Source: JBBITW01 sp037440525 (GTDB lineage: Bacteria > Desulfobacterota > BSN033 > UBA1163). From it: a DNA stretch of 28,324 nucleotides. The notes below the pieces were generated by a model. The model was not told where the DNA came from. It saw only the letters and a list, made by a program, of their open reading frames with translations, and made no database searches. Position 1 is the stretch's first letter; each line of letters starts with the position of its first letter. The stretch is taken from assembly GCA_037440525.1 (NCBI GenBank), contig JBBITW010000023.1, positions 1 to 28,324 of the forward strand, written 5' to 3'. Shown here piece after piece: positions 1 through 7,169 of this stretch. A program made the translations under genes and the position numbers.

Positions 1-136
1 TTTAAGAGAAAAACAAGCATTTTCAGGGTATTAATCAATGGTGCCATATTATTATTCGCTATCCGCTCGAAGGCTTTTTCACCCCACCTCCCCAGTCTAT
101 AAGATTCGATTTAAATACTTTTTCAGAGACCTCAAA
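1..136 (+). mobile_element. MITE-like element family A, copy 1 (cut by window start)
   Basis: The first ~100 bases are nearly identical to the reverse complement of 27990-28095 and clearly similar to 21730-21833. This is the right-hand part of a ~220-bp element. The inner terminal-repeat block (TCCGCTCGAAGGC followed by CACCCCACCTCCCCAGTC) lies at about 61-97, and the outer block ACTTTTTCAGAGACCTCAAA ends at 136. That same outer block also ends the other arm of copy 3, which shows the long inverted-repeat ends. No coding potential. The left arm lies outside the window, so full length here is unknown. Confidence 0.75.
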
Positions 137-162
137 TTGGAGAAGAACCAAAAATTTTAAAA

Positions 163-408
163 TTAACTCTTTTTAAACCAATTTCTAATCTTCTCCTTCA
201 ATACTTCCATCTTCTCATGATGGTGGGGATAACGTTTTTCAAGGTATCTTAAAAACCGCCGAATGGATTGGCTCCGAGATGAAAGTATGGCAAGACCAAT
301 CATAATAAAAAGAATTCCCTGTAGGATGGGGAGAAAAAGACCAAGGATTCCAAATATGATGAAAGACCATCCTAAAAATAGAAGTCCCATTTTTTTGAGT
401 TGATTCAT
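163..408 (-). CDS. Small two-helix membrane protein (PGPGW/DUF454-like), function unknown
   Basis: An 81-residue protein if started at the ATG at 408, which has an upstream GAGAAAGGG. A start at 447 would add 13 residues but has no visible Shine-Dalgarno. Two hydrophobic helices (about residues 6-22 and 26-43 from the 408 start) are joined by a short Pro/Gly turn (GLFLPILQG). A basic, histidine-containing tail follows (RYLEKRYPHHHEK) and probably lies in the cytoplasm. The helix-turn-helix layout resembles small inner-membrane proteins of the PGPGW or DUF454 (YbaN) type, but the match is by general pattern only. It stands alone, divergent from the ECF sigma operon. Confidence 0.6.
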   Translation of the reverse strand: MNQLKKMGLLFLGWSFIIFGILGLFLPILQGILFIMIGLAILSSRSQSIRRFLRYLEKRYPHHHEKMEVLKEKIRNWFKKS

Positions 409-564
409 AAAATGGTACCCTTTCTCTAAAATAGGGTTACATTCCAAATATCTGTTTTTTTTATTATAATTATAAAATTAAATCAAGAAGGAACCTAAAA
501 CTGGATTGGCAAACACCTGTTTAAATAAATCACGGCAGAAGATTTAGGATAAAATTTTTTCAAA

Positions 565-591
565 TGAATATTTCGAATCTTTCTTCGTCTA
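565..591 (+). promoter_or_regulatory. Candidate ECF-sigma promoter upstream of the sigma gene
   Basis: TGAATA (565-570), a 15-nt spacer, then CGTCTA (586-591). CGTCTA is a typical -10 element for extracytoplasmic-function sigma factors, and the same pair with a 16-nt spacer occurs at 2213-2240. This suggests autoregulation. Caveat: transcription from here would begin at about 598, just after the GAGG (594-597) and only ~9 nt before the GTG start, so the leader would be very short. Confidence 0.45.
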
Positions 592-606
592 ATGAGGTAA
601 GGATCT

Positions 607-1164
607 GTGAATAATGAAGAGGAAATAATCACCAGATGTCAGAAAGGAGATCAGGATGCATTAAGGGAAATCTTCGATAGATATCACAAAAAGGTTTATC
701 GAATTGCATACGGGGTGGTAAGAGAAAGGGAGGATGCCCTTGAGATTGTTCAGGATGTTTTTGTAAAGCTTTATCGTTCGATCAAAGATTTTAAAGGAAG
801 ATCTAATTTTTATACTTATCTCTATCGGATAGCAATTAACACAGCCATTGATCATTCAAGAACAAAGAAACTCTCTTATCCCACTCTCAAAGATGAGGAG
901 AGAGATTTAGAACTTTCTAACGGATTTGAAAAGAGACCTGATCGGATACTTATGCAAAAGGAATTAGAAGAGAAGGTAAATCTTGCAATGGGAAGACTTC
1001 CTCCTGAGCAGAAGGCTGCCCTTATCCTTAAAGAAATAGAAGGATTATCTTATCATGAAATAGCAGAGTCAATGGGGTGTTCAATTGGAACGGTGATGTC
1101 CCGTCTCCACTATGGAAGAAAAAGACTTCGAGAATTACTGAAGGGATATCTCGAATCCCCATAG
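607..1164 (+). CDS. ECF-type RNA polymerase sigma factor (RpoE-like)
   Basis: A 185-residue sigma factor, typical length for the ECF family. Region 2 spans about residues 21-90, with the core-binding/-10 recognition helix around DALEIVQDVFVKLY (43-56). Region 4 helix-turn-helix spans about 130-178 (LPPEQKAALILKEIEGLSYHE, then SMGCSIGTVMSRLHYGRKRL). There is no region 1 or 3, as expected. The GTG start at 607 follows GAGG (594-597) and gives the usual ECF amino terminus just before the CQKGDQDA motif. The next gene is its likely anti-sigma factor, so it probably answers an envelope signal. A matching promoter motif upstream of itself and of the gene at 2284 suggests autoregulation and one nearby target. 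Confidence 0.93.
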   Translation: MNNEEEIITRCQKGDQDALREIFDRYHKKVYRIAYGVVREREDALEIVQDVFVKLYRSIKDFKGRSNFYTYLYRIAINTAIDHSRTKKLSYPTLKDEERDLELSNGFEKRPDRILMQKELEEKVNLAMGRLPPEQKAALILKEIEGLSYHEIAESMGCSIGTVMSRLHYGRKRLRELLKGYLESP

Positions 1165-1208
1165 TAGAAATAGTAATCACAAATGAATTTTAGGTGGTGA
1201 GCAAGGAT

Positions 1209-1730
1209 ATGACGAGATTTAAAAGCAATAAATGTTTATCCATAGAAAAACTCCTAAATAAATATTTTGACCAGGAAGCAACCAAAGAGGAGATATCCCT
1301 GATTGAGGAACACATCCGTAATTGTCCCAATTGTCAAGCTACTTTAAAGGCTATGGAGGAGATCAGAGATGCTGTTAAAAATCCAGTTGAAGAGGCACTG
1401 AAGAGAGAAAACTTTCCATGGGTTTGGGAAAAGATAGAAAAAGAAATCCGATTAAAAGAGAGAACCAGCTGGTGGCAGAATCTACATTTGAGACTTGATA
1501 TCTCACCTCTTTTCAAGAAAAGAATATTTATTCCCGCTTTATCGGTGATGATTATTCTCGTCCTTATTATATCGCAACTCTTTTTTAAAAAACCCCCTTC
1601 ACATATAGACCAAACTGTTGTAGAATATATTGAAAGTAAAACTTATAATGTGATGCTCTATGAATTCGATAAGTCCAAGATAACGGTTATTTGGCTTTTC
1701 GAAGGATTAGGGAATGGGGCTTCAATCTAA
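1209..1730 (+). CDS. Membrane anti-sigma factor with zinc-finger (ZAS) domain
   Basis: A 173-residue protein. The N-terminal domain carries the zinc-binding anti-sigma motif H35-X3-C39-X2-C42 (HIRNCPNC), which in this family clamps the sigma factor at the cytoplasmic face. One membrane helix lies at about residues 106-126 (IFIPALSVMIILVLIISQLFF), followed by a periplasmic tail of about 45 residues that may sense the signal or be cleaved. I chose the ATG at 1209 because AGGTGGTGA (1192-1200) sits 8 nt upstream; a GTG at 1194 is possible but has no ribosome-binding site. It is 44 nt after the sigma gene and overlaps the next gene by one base (TAATG), so it is translationally coupled. Confidence 0.85.
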   Translation: MTRFKSNKCLSIEKLLNKYFDQEATKEEISLIEEHIRNCPNCQATLKAMEEIRDAVKNPVEEALKRENFPWVWEKIEKEIRLKERTSWWQNLHLRLDISPLFKKRIFIPALSVMIILVLIISQLFFKKPPSHIDQTVVEYIESKTYNVMLYEFDKSKITVIWLFEGLGNGASI

Positions 1731-2167
1731 TGAAAAGACCATTATATTTAATCATTATTTTCATCACCATCCTACTTGCTCCATCCCTAATTAACGCTCA
1801 AATTCAAACCCGCTTAAGGGTGATTCAGGCCTCAAGTACAGGGAGAGGGATCGACCCTTCTTTAAGGGATATTCATGGTCAATTAGGAAGTCTTTTTAGT
1901 TTTACATCATACCGTCTGTTAAAGGATGAGATTATAAATCTATCAACCAATAGCCCTGCTATAATTCAGATTCATCCTGGTAGATCCATCGAGATAAATC
2001 TGCTTGGTTATCGTAGAGATACTGCTGAATTAAGACTCAGGATTAAACGAGATGGAGAGGATATACTCAATACACAATTGAGGCTCTCTTCTGGCAGGAC
2101 AGTTATCATAGGAGGCCCAAAACATGGAGAGGCTACGGTGATTCTGGCCCTTTCCGCTCGGTTTTAA
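1730..2167 (+). CDS. Exported protein of unknown function in the ECF operon
   Basis: A 145-residue protein starting at the ATG that overlaps the anti-sigma stop codon. Residues 1-22 form a clear signal peptide (MKRPLYLIIIFITILLAPSL, then INAQ). The mature part is mostly beta-like with alternating hydrophobic residues and ends in ALSARF. It contains IDPSLRDIHGQLGSLFSFTS followed by YRLL, a segment I associate with uncharacterised exported proteins found next to ECF sigma genes in Desulfobacterota, but I cannot name a family. Position in the operon suggests a periplasmic partner or target of the sigma/anti-sigma pair; that is inference. Confidence 0.65.
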   Translation: MKRPLYLIIIFITILLAPSLINAQIQTRLRVIQASSTGRGIDPSLRDIHGQLGSLFSFTSYRLLKDEIINLSTNSPAIIQIHPGRSIEINLLGYRRDTAELRLRIKRDGEDILNTQLRLSSGRTVIIGGPKHGEATVILALSARF

Positions 2168-2212
2168 GTACTATCTAATCGTATTTGACCTTTTTTCATT
2201 TCTTATTCATTT

Positions 2213-2240
2213 TGAATAAATTCCTGATGCCTTTCGTCTA
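2213..2240 (+). promoter_or_regulatory. Candidate ECF-sigma promoter of the WXXGXW protein gene
   Basis: TGAATA (2213-2218), a 16-nt spacer and CGTCTA (2235-2240). Both hexamers are identical to those upstream of the sigma gene. The predicted start near 2247 gives a leader of about 37 nt holding a strong AAAGGAGG (2268-2275) before the ATG at 2284. No good sigma70 promoter is visible in the 117-bp gap. Confidence 0.55.
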
Positions 2241-2283
2241 AATATACAAAGATTGGAGAATCATCTGAAAGGAGGAATTTCTT

Positions 2284-2712
2284 ATGTGGAAGAGGTTAGC
2301 ATCAACAATACTTATTTTGACTTTGTTCTCTCTCTTTACCCTCACCTATGCAGAGGCAGGATCTAAGCAGAGGCATATGTGGTATGGAGCTGGAATTGCA
2401 TTGGGTGCGGTCACTATGGGTGCTTTGGCATATAAAATTTATGCCCATACCCATCCTCCTAAGGTTGTCTATCTTCCTCCACCCCCATCACCCGGACCTT
2501 TTTACTGCCCTCCTCCTCCACCACCTGAATATATACCAGGCCACTGGGAGACCATTCGGGAATGGGTTCCAGGAAAATGGGAGAGGGTTTGGGTCCCTGG
2601 ACATTATGATCAATGGGGCAATTGGGTAGCAGGCCATTATGAAGAACGACATACCCCGGGTCATTATATTGAGAGAAGGGTTTGGGTGGAAGGTTATTAC
2701 CGTTATAATTAA
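2284..2712 (+). CDS. Exported proline-rich WXXGXW-repeat protein
   Basis: A 142-residue protein with a signal peptide (residues 1-25, cut likely after TYAEA). A glycine/alanine-rich hydrophobic segment (GAGIALGAVTMGALAYKI) and a proline run (PPPPSPGP, PPPPPPEY) follow. The C-terminal half has repeated aromatic-x-x-Gly-x-aromatic units: GHW, WVPGKW, WVPGHY, WVAGHY, TPGHY, WVEGYY. This pattern matches the WXXGXW repeat family of surface or periplasmic proteins of unknown role. A terminator follows, so it is a single-gene unit. The shared ECF promoter motif suggests it belongs to the envelope-stress regulon of the upstream sigma factor. Confidence 0.8.
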   Translation: MWKRLASTILILTLFSLFTLTYAEAGSKQRHMWYGAGIALGAVTMGALAYKIYAHTHPPKVVYLPPPPSPGPFYCPPPPPPEYIPGHWETIREWVPGKWERVWVPGHYDQWGNWVAGHYEERHTPGHYIERRVWVEGYYRYN

Positions 2713-2726
2713 AATATTAAACTTAG

Positions 2727-2777
2727 GACACTTCCTACCTTTAATATCGAGTTTTATTGAATAAGAAAGGAAGTGTC
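2727..2777 (+). terminator. Hairpin terminator after the WXXGXW gene
   Basis: A perfect 10-bp stem, GACACTTCCT (2727-2736) with AGGAAGTGTC (2768-2777), a 31-nt AT-rich loop and a short TTT run after it. It lies 14 nt after the stop codon. The long loop and short T-run make it a weak intrinsic terminator; it could equally be a processing or stability hairpin. Confidence 0.45.
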
Positions 2778-2812
2778 TTTATGTAATGCATCGCTGAAGT
2801 GGTGAATTTAGT

Positions 2813-2987
2813 GATCTGGCAGGGATGTCTGAGAAAATCTTATAGCGGTAACCTTATCATGCCCCTTAAATTAAGAAAAGATGAACGAAAGAAATAAAGG
2901 CCAGCTATATCACTCACTTGGTTACCCTTAACAAAAAAATTTAAATCGTCCGCTTGATAAGATTTTCGAGGATATTCCTGCCAGATC
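2813..2987. mobile_element. MITE-like element family B (175 bp, long terminal inverted repeats)
   Basis: The left arm (2813-2848: GATCTGGCAGGGATGTCTGA then GAAAATCTTATAGCGG) and right arm (2950-2987) are imperfect inverted repeats of about 36-38 bp. Both outer tips read GATCTGGCAG and both inner parts read GAAAATCTTAT plus GCGG. The ~100-bp core has no open reading frame. The sequence differs from family A. It is either a non-autonomous mobile element or a long structured transcript; only one copy is in the window. Confidence 0.6.
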
Positions 2988-3040
2988 TTTTAACTTAGCC
3001 CCATTTAAGTGACGGGTTACGTCCTTATTTTTTTTAATTA

Positions 3041-3068
3041 TTGACAAAAAAAGATAACTTCTTATAAT
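3041..3068 (+). promoter_or_regulatory. Consensus sigma70 promoter, 390 bp upstream of the PaaK-like gene
   Basis: TTGACA (3041-3046), a 16-nt spacer and TATAAT (3063-3068), both hexamers matching the consensus exactly. The first gene downstream on this strand starts at 3458, so a transcript from here would carry a leader of about 380 nt running through the intergenic repeat at 3190-3339 and the hairpin at 3392-3419. It could instead drive a small RNA. Confidence 0.55.
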
Positions 3069-3189
3069 TATCTTCAAATTAATCTCTTTAATCTATATAA
3101 ATTTAAAAACCAAAGTCACTTCAATTCATTAAAATATTTAACATATTTCTAAATTGAGCGATTTTTTTACTAAAAGCCTTAATTTATCA

Positions 3190-3339
3190 GTCATTGCGCA
3201 AACCCCGCAATTGATTTGGGGGATGTGGCATTCTGAAGAAGTCGTTTCGAGCCAGAAGGGCGTGGCAATCTCATAGATTCCTCGCTTCGCTCGGAATGAC
3301 AATTTAGTAAAGATTACTTCGGCTTCGCCTCGCAATGAC
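3190..3339. repeat. Intergenic GCGAAGC/GTCATTGCG-type palindromic repeat block
   Basis: The block is bounded by inverted ends GTCATTGCG (3190-3198) and CGCAATGAC (3331-3339). Inside are CCTCGCTTCGCTCGGAATGA (about 3280-3299) and CTTCGGCTTCGCCTCGCAAT, the signature of a dispersed intergenic repeat seen in many bacterial genomes. GC content is higher than its AT-rich surroundings. Any open reading frame here is a by-product of the repeat. Confidence 0.7.
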
Positions 3340-3391
3340 AATCTATAATCACTCAACTTAGAATATTGAAAAATTAATAATCCTTTTACAG

Positions 3392-3419
3392 ATGCCCTCT
3401 CCGCGTATATGTAGGGCAT
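3392..3419 (+). promoter_or_regulatory. Leader hairpin before the PaaK-like ligase gene
   Basis: ATGCCCT (3392-3398) pairs with AGGGCAT (3413-3419) across a 14-nt loop. The hairpin ends 38 nt before the ATG and just upstream of the Shine-Dalgarno GAGGGGAG (about 3447-3454). There is no T-run after it, so it is not a clear terminator; a role in leader regulation is possible but unproven. Confidence 0.3.
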
Positions 3420-3457
3420 GCCAATGGTTTTGAAAGGTTTTTAAGAGGGGAGAAAGA

Positions 3458-4777
3458 ATGGAAAAGGTCATTATGTGGAAACCAGAATTCGAAACAATGG
3501 AAAGGGAGAAACTAATGGAACATCAACTCACCCTTCTCAGAAGGCAGATGGCTTATGTTTACGAACGTTCTCCCTTTTATCGAAAGAAATTTGATGATGC
3601 TGGAGTAATACCAGAACATATAAAGACCATGGAAGATGTTAGCAGAATCCCTTTCACTGTCAAGGAAGAATTGAGAAAGAGTCAGGAAAAATATCCTCCT
3701 TATGGAGATTTTCTGTGCATTTCTCCCGAAGAGGGTGTGAGGGTTTTTCAAACCACTGGCACAACTGGAATTCCCGTAAGATCTTTATTGAGTAAGAGAG
3801 ACTGGTTGGAAGTGTATTATGAACAATTTATGTATTTTATGTTCGGCTATGGAATAACAAAATCCGATATTATCTTCATACCTTTCAATTATGGACTCTA
3901 CCTCGCATGGTGGGGAATCCATTCTGCCTTTGAAAAGGCAGGGGTCCTTGTGATCCCTGGCGGTGGCCAGAGTTCAGAGGATCGTATAAGAAATATTTTG
4001 GAATGGAAACCTACAGTAGTCTGTGGCACACCGACTTATATCCTCTATCTTGGTGAGGTAGCAAAGAAGATGGGGGTTGATCTATCCAGTACCAATATAC
4101 GAGTTGTTATTACTGCAGGAGAACCCGGGGCTCAGGTGCCATCAACTAAAAAATTGATTGAAGCTACCTGGGGTGCCAAAAATTATGATGATATAGGCTC
4201 AACAGAGATATCAAATTTTGGTTTTGAATGTATTTGCCAGAAAGGAACTCATGTTATAGAGTCAATGTTTCTCGCAGAGGTAATCGATCCCCAGACAGAG
4301 AAAAACCTTGGTCCTGGCGAAGAGGGAGAGTTGGTGCTTTCCAACCTTTGCTGCGAATCAATGCCTTTGATACGCTGGAGAATGGGCGATATGGTTAAAT
4401 TCGATATTAATAGGTGCGACTGTGGAAGGACATTTTTAAGGTTAGACGGTGGAATTATAGGACGTGTAGATGATATGTTCCAATTTGGTGGAGTCAATAT
4501 ATTCCCTTCTGCAATCGAAAATTTTGTTCGGGAGACAAAAGAATTCTCAAATGAATATCAGGTTATTGCTCCCAAAATGGGATCAGGTAAACATCTTAGA
4601 ATCCGGGTTGAACCTTCATCCCCAGCGCTATCTCAAGATGAGATTGCCCGTGCAATTAAGAACTTTAAGGAGGTATTCAAATTTCGTGTAGGTGTAACCC
4701 CTGATGTTGAGGTTGTAAATATAGGGGAACTTCCACGTTTCGAGGGAAAGGCACGAAGGGTCATTCGAGAATCTTAA
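3458..4777 (+). CDS. Phenylacetate-CoA ligase-like adenylate-forming enzyme (PaaK family)
   Basis: A 439-residue cytoplasmic enzyme, the usual PaaK length. It should activate a carboxylic acid (aryl- or alkyl-acetate type) with ATP and CoA to an acyl-CoA. Visible motifs are the phosphate-binding loop TTGTTGIP (99-106), the aromatic/acyl pocket region GEPGAQVPST, the DDIGSTE adenine motif (244-250), RWRMGD, the hinge segment GRVDDMFQFGGVNIFPSAIE near 355-375, and a C-terminal catalytic lysine in FEGKARR (~432). Cysteine pairs (CIC and CDCG) match the metal-binding cysteines common in this family. The exact substrate cannot be told. It lies upstream of a branched-chain-type ABC transporter and a second ligase, suggesting uptake and activation of one compound class. 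Confidence 0.85.
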   Translation: MEKVIMWKPEFETMEREKLMEHQLTLLRRQMAYVYERSPFYRKKFDDAGVIPEHIKTMEDVSRIPFTVKEELRKSQEKYPPYGDFLCISPEEGVRVFQTTGTTGIPVRSLLSKRDWLEVYYEQFMYFMFGYGITKSDIIFIPFNYGLYLAWWGIHSAFEKAGVLVIPGGGQSSEDRIRNILEWKPTVVCGTPTYILYLGEVAKKMGVDLSSTNIRVVITAGEPGAQVPSTKKLIEATWGAKNYDDIGSTEISNFGFECICQKGTHVIESMFLAEVIDPQTEKNLGPGEEGELVLSNLCCESMPLIRWRMGDMVKFDINRCDCGRTFLRLDGGIIGRVDDMFQFGGVNIFPSAIENFVRETKEFSNEYQVIAPKMGSGKHLRIRVEPSSPALSQDEIARAIKNFKEVFKFRVGVTPDVEVVNIGELPRFEGKARRVIRES

Positions 4778-4799
4778 ATAATCATATTTGTAAGTGTAA

Positions 4800-4843
4800 A
4801 TCTAAAATTAAGCAATTTTTTATAAAAAGCCTTAAATTTAGAT
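4800..4843 (+). terminator. AT-rich hairpin after the PaaK-like gene
   Basis: ATCTAAAATTAAG (4800-4812) and CTTAAATTTAGAT (4831-4843) pair with one mismatch around an 18-nt loop. The stem is long but almost all A-T and has no clean T-run after it, so termination is only a possibility. It separates the ligase gene from the promoter of the transporter operon. Confidence 0.3.
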
Positions 4844-4896
4844 AAATATCAACGAAATATTGAAAAAAAATCCTTAATGGCAATCAAATCTTTTTC

Positions 4897-4925
4897 TTGA
4901 CTAAATTACAATTAGAAATGATAAT
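4897..4925 (+). promoter_or_regulatory. Sigma70 promoter of the liv operon
   Basis: TTGACT (4897-4902), a 17-nt spacer and GATAAT (4920-4925), each one base from consensus. The leader is short and holds an AAAGGAGGT Shine-Dalgarno (4942-4950) before the ATG at 4955. This is the only good promoter seen between 4777 and the end of the acyl-CoA synthetase gene. Confidence 0.65.
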
Positions 4926-4954
4926 AGATTTAAATTTTTAAAAAGGAGGTTTTT

Positions 4955-6235
4955 ATGAAGAGCAGACTTTTTTTTAATCTCATTGGCAAAGGTTTATTAT
5001 TGATTTTAACGATTCTTATCCTGTATCCAATTTACATAGGGACTTCTTCTGCTCAGTCTATTGTCCTTGGTGTTCCAATCTCAAGAGGATATCCTGATGG
5101 TGTGGATGCAGAAAGGGGTATCACACTTGCTGTAGAAGAAATTAATGCCAAGGGAGGAGTTAATGTAGCCGGTTCGATGCGACCTTTCCGTCTTGAGATC
5201 ATGGATACCCGTGACCTTGAACCAGGTGTCCCTGTATCTGAGGCCCTTGTTGCAACAGAAAGATTAATCCTTGAGAAAAAGGCAAATTTTATTGTTGGAG
5301 GCCCTATACGATCAGAGGCAGCACTGGCAGCCATGGATGTATTATCCAAACATAAAACTGTATCAATTCTATCAGCAGGTGTCTTAAGCCCTGCCTATCA
5401 CAAGCGGATAGCAGAAAATTACAATAAATATAAATATTGCTTTAGAACCACTGGAAGTGTTGTCCCAATGATTGAAGGTGCAATAAAAACCTTTGATTCC
5501 ATAAAGGTTAAAAAAGGTTTTGATAAGGCATTCATAATGGTTCAGGATGTGGCACATGCAAGGGCCGCAGGTTCGGCCCTGAAAGATGGCTTAGAAAAGA
5601 AGGGATGGAAAATCATAGGCCACGAAGTATACCCAACAGGGACAACTGACTTCTCTGTTGGTCTCTCAAAAGTTAAGGAAGGTGGTGTTCAGTTTCTAAT
5701 CCCATGGTTCGATATGCCTGAGGTCTCCATCTTAATGAAACAGTGGTACGATATGAAGGTCCCTGCACTACCTATTGGCTACATTCATGCCCTTCAGGAC
5801 GAAGGAACATGGAAGGCAACAGATGGTAAGGTGGCCTACGCTATTGTGCTTTATGCAAAGGCAGGATCAGTAGCTACAAAGGCAATTCCTTTGAGTGAAA
5901 ATTTTGTCCTGAATCATAAGAAAAAGTATGCAACAGAGCCACGATCAGAATGGACATCCACAAGTTACACTGTTGTCTACATACTTAAGGATGCAATTGA
6001 GAGGGCAAAGAGTATTGATCCAGGCTTGATTATTCAAGCCCTTGAAAAGACTGATATGATGGGAACTTATGGCAGAGTAAGGTTTGATCCCTCAAACCAC
6101 CAGATTATTGAAAACGGCGACCCGAAGGAGACTGCCGTAGGAATGTGGGCCCAATGGATAGAAGGGAGAAGAGCTATTGTTTTCCCAGATAAAATAGCAA
6201 CGAGAAGTTTAGAACTCCCCCCGTGGATGAAGTGA
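4955..6235 (+). CDS. livK: Branched-chain amino-acid-type ABC transporter, substrate-binding protein
   Basis: A 426-residue type I periplasmic binding protein. Residues 1 to about 33 form a signal peptide with a long hydrophobic stretch (GKGLLLILTILILYPIYIG) and a cut likely near SSAQS; there is no lipobox cysteine. The mature N-terminus (IVLGVPISRGYPDGVDAERG then ITLAVEEINAKGGVN) is the classic LivK/Leu-binding start, and a GPIRSEAALAAM segment forms part of the ligand cleft. Such proteins bind amino acids, but relatives in anaerobes also bind aromatic or dicarboxylic acids; two nearby CoA ligases make the second option worth considering. It is the first gene of livKHMGF with a strong ribosome-binding site, fitting the high level needed for a binding protein. 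Confidence 0.9.
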   Translation: MKSRLFFNLIGKGLLLILTILILYPIYIGTSSAQSIVLGVPISRGYPDGVDAERGITLAVEEINAKGGVNVAGSMRPFRLEIMDTRDLEPGVPVSEALVATERLILEKKANFIVGGPIRSEAALAAMDVLSKHKTVSILSAGVLSPAYHKRIAENYNKYKYCFRTTGSVVPMIEGAIKTFDSIKVKKGFDKAFIMVQDVAHARAAGSALKDGLEKKGWKIIGHEVYPTGTTDFSVGLSKVKEGGVQFLIPWFDMPEVSILMKQWYDMKVPALPIGYIHALQDEGTWKATDGKVAYAIVLYAKAGSVATKAIPLSENFVLNHKKKYATEPRSEWTSTSYTVVYILKDAIERAKSIDPGLIIQALEKTDMMGTYGRVRFDPSNHQIIENGDPKETAVGMWAQWIEGRRAIVFPDKIATRSLELPPWMK

Positions 6236-6251
6236 TGAATTTTATCATCAC

Positions 6252-6270
6252 CCCACAGCAGTGCTGTGAG
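6252..6270 (+). promoter_or_regulatory. Intercistronic hairpin between livK and livH
   Basis: CACAGCA (6254-6260), one base, then TGCTGTG (6262-6268), extended by flanking C/G pairs. It sits in the 64-nt gap after livK. Such hairpins often protect the binding-protein mRNA end or reduce read-through, giving more binding protein than permease; here that is inference. Confidence 0.4.
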
Positions 6271-6299
6271 GCTTTCTAATTGGGTAAATATTAAAAGAG

Positions 6300-7166
6300 A
6301 TGCATATACTTATATTCGGGCTTGTCAATAGCGTCATCCTGGCATTACTTGCCAGCGGCTTTGCCCTTGTCTACGGGGTTAGCCGTCTGGCTAACTTTGC
6401 CCACGGAGCATTGTATATATTGGTTGGATTTACAACATGGCTTTTTCTAAATCGTGTGGGAATAAACTACGTGATATCTATATTACTCTCCATTATTATA
6501 GTATCCCTCATCGGTGCCGGGATTTATCGCTTTTTTCTGATTCGTGTAAAAGGCCTCCCTGCTTCTGAAATCATTGCCTCTTTAGCAATAGGCATTGCTA
6601 TCATGGAGTTGTTCCGATGGAGGGGATTCATAAGCGAAGTCTACATGCTTCCCCCTTTTATAAAAGGTTCAATAAATATTGGAGGGGTAGTGATTGACTG
6701 GCAGAGAATAATCATCATAATTATCGGTTTGATAGTGATGCTATCCCTCTGGCTTTTTACCCACCACACAAAAATAGGCTTATCTCTTAGGGCAATCGCT
6801 CAAGACAAACATGCAAGCATGATGTCTGGAATAGAACCTGACAGAACTGCAGTCATTTCATTAGCAATAGGTTCCGCACTGGCTGGAGTGGCTGCAGTTA
6901 TAATTCTTCCATTAGGAAATATTACTGTCGAGACCGGATACATGGTTTTAATAAATGCCATAGCTGTCTGTATCATTGGAGGACTTGGGAGCTGGATGGG
7001 TGTCCTTGCCGGGGCATTCCTTTTAGGATTCGCTCAAATATTGACAGCAGCCTTTATAGGTCCCCATTGGCAAATGGTTGTTGTTCTGCTTTTCATTATC
7101 ATCACCTTAATACTTAGGCCTTCTGGACTACTTGGAAAACAAAAAGCACTTGAGGAGAGAGTATAG
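6300..7166 (+). CDS. livH: Branched-chain amino-acid-type ABC transporter permease LivH
   Basis: A 288-residue integral membrane protein with about eight hydrophobic helices, the normal size of LivH. Typical LivH segments are visible: the N-terminal GLVNSVILALLASGFALVYG and LANFAHGALYILVG, the cytoplasmic loop LSLRAIAQDKHASMMSGIEP that contacts the ATPases (EAA-like loop), and a C-terminal NAIAVCIIGGLGSWMGVLAG. It forms the heterodimeric channel with LivM. The ribosome-binding site is weak (AAAAGAG). It follows livK after a hairpin and ends 3 nt before livM. Confidence 0.9.
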   Translation: MHILIFGLVNSVILALLASGFALVYGVSRLANFAHGALYILVGFTTWLFLNRVGINYVISILLSIIIVSLIGAGIYRFFLIRVKGLPASEIIASLAIGIAIMELFRWRGFISEVYMLPPFIKGSINIGGVVIDWQRIIIIIIGLIVMLSLWLFTHHTKIGLSLRAIAQDKHASMMSGIEPDRTAVISLAIGSALAGVAAVIILPLGNITVETGYMVLINAIAVCIIGGLGSWMGVLAGAFLLGFAQILTAAFIGPHWQMVVVLLFIIITLILRPSGLLGKQKALEERV

Positions 7167-7169
7167 AGA

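Noticed and set aside
3138..3419. 93-residue minus-strand open reading frame
   Set aside because: It is made by the dispersed GCGAAGC-type repeat (its translation contains the typical FRAKRGIYEIATP pattern), has no ribosome-binding site and no protein-like composition.
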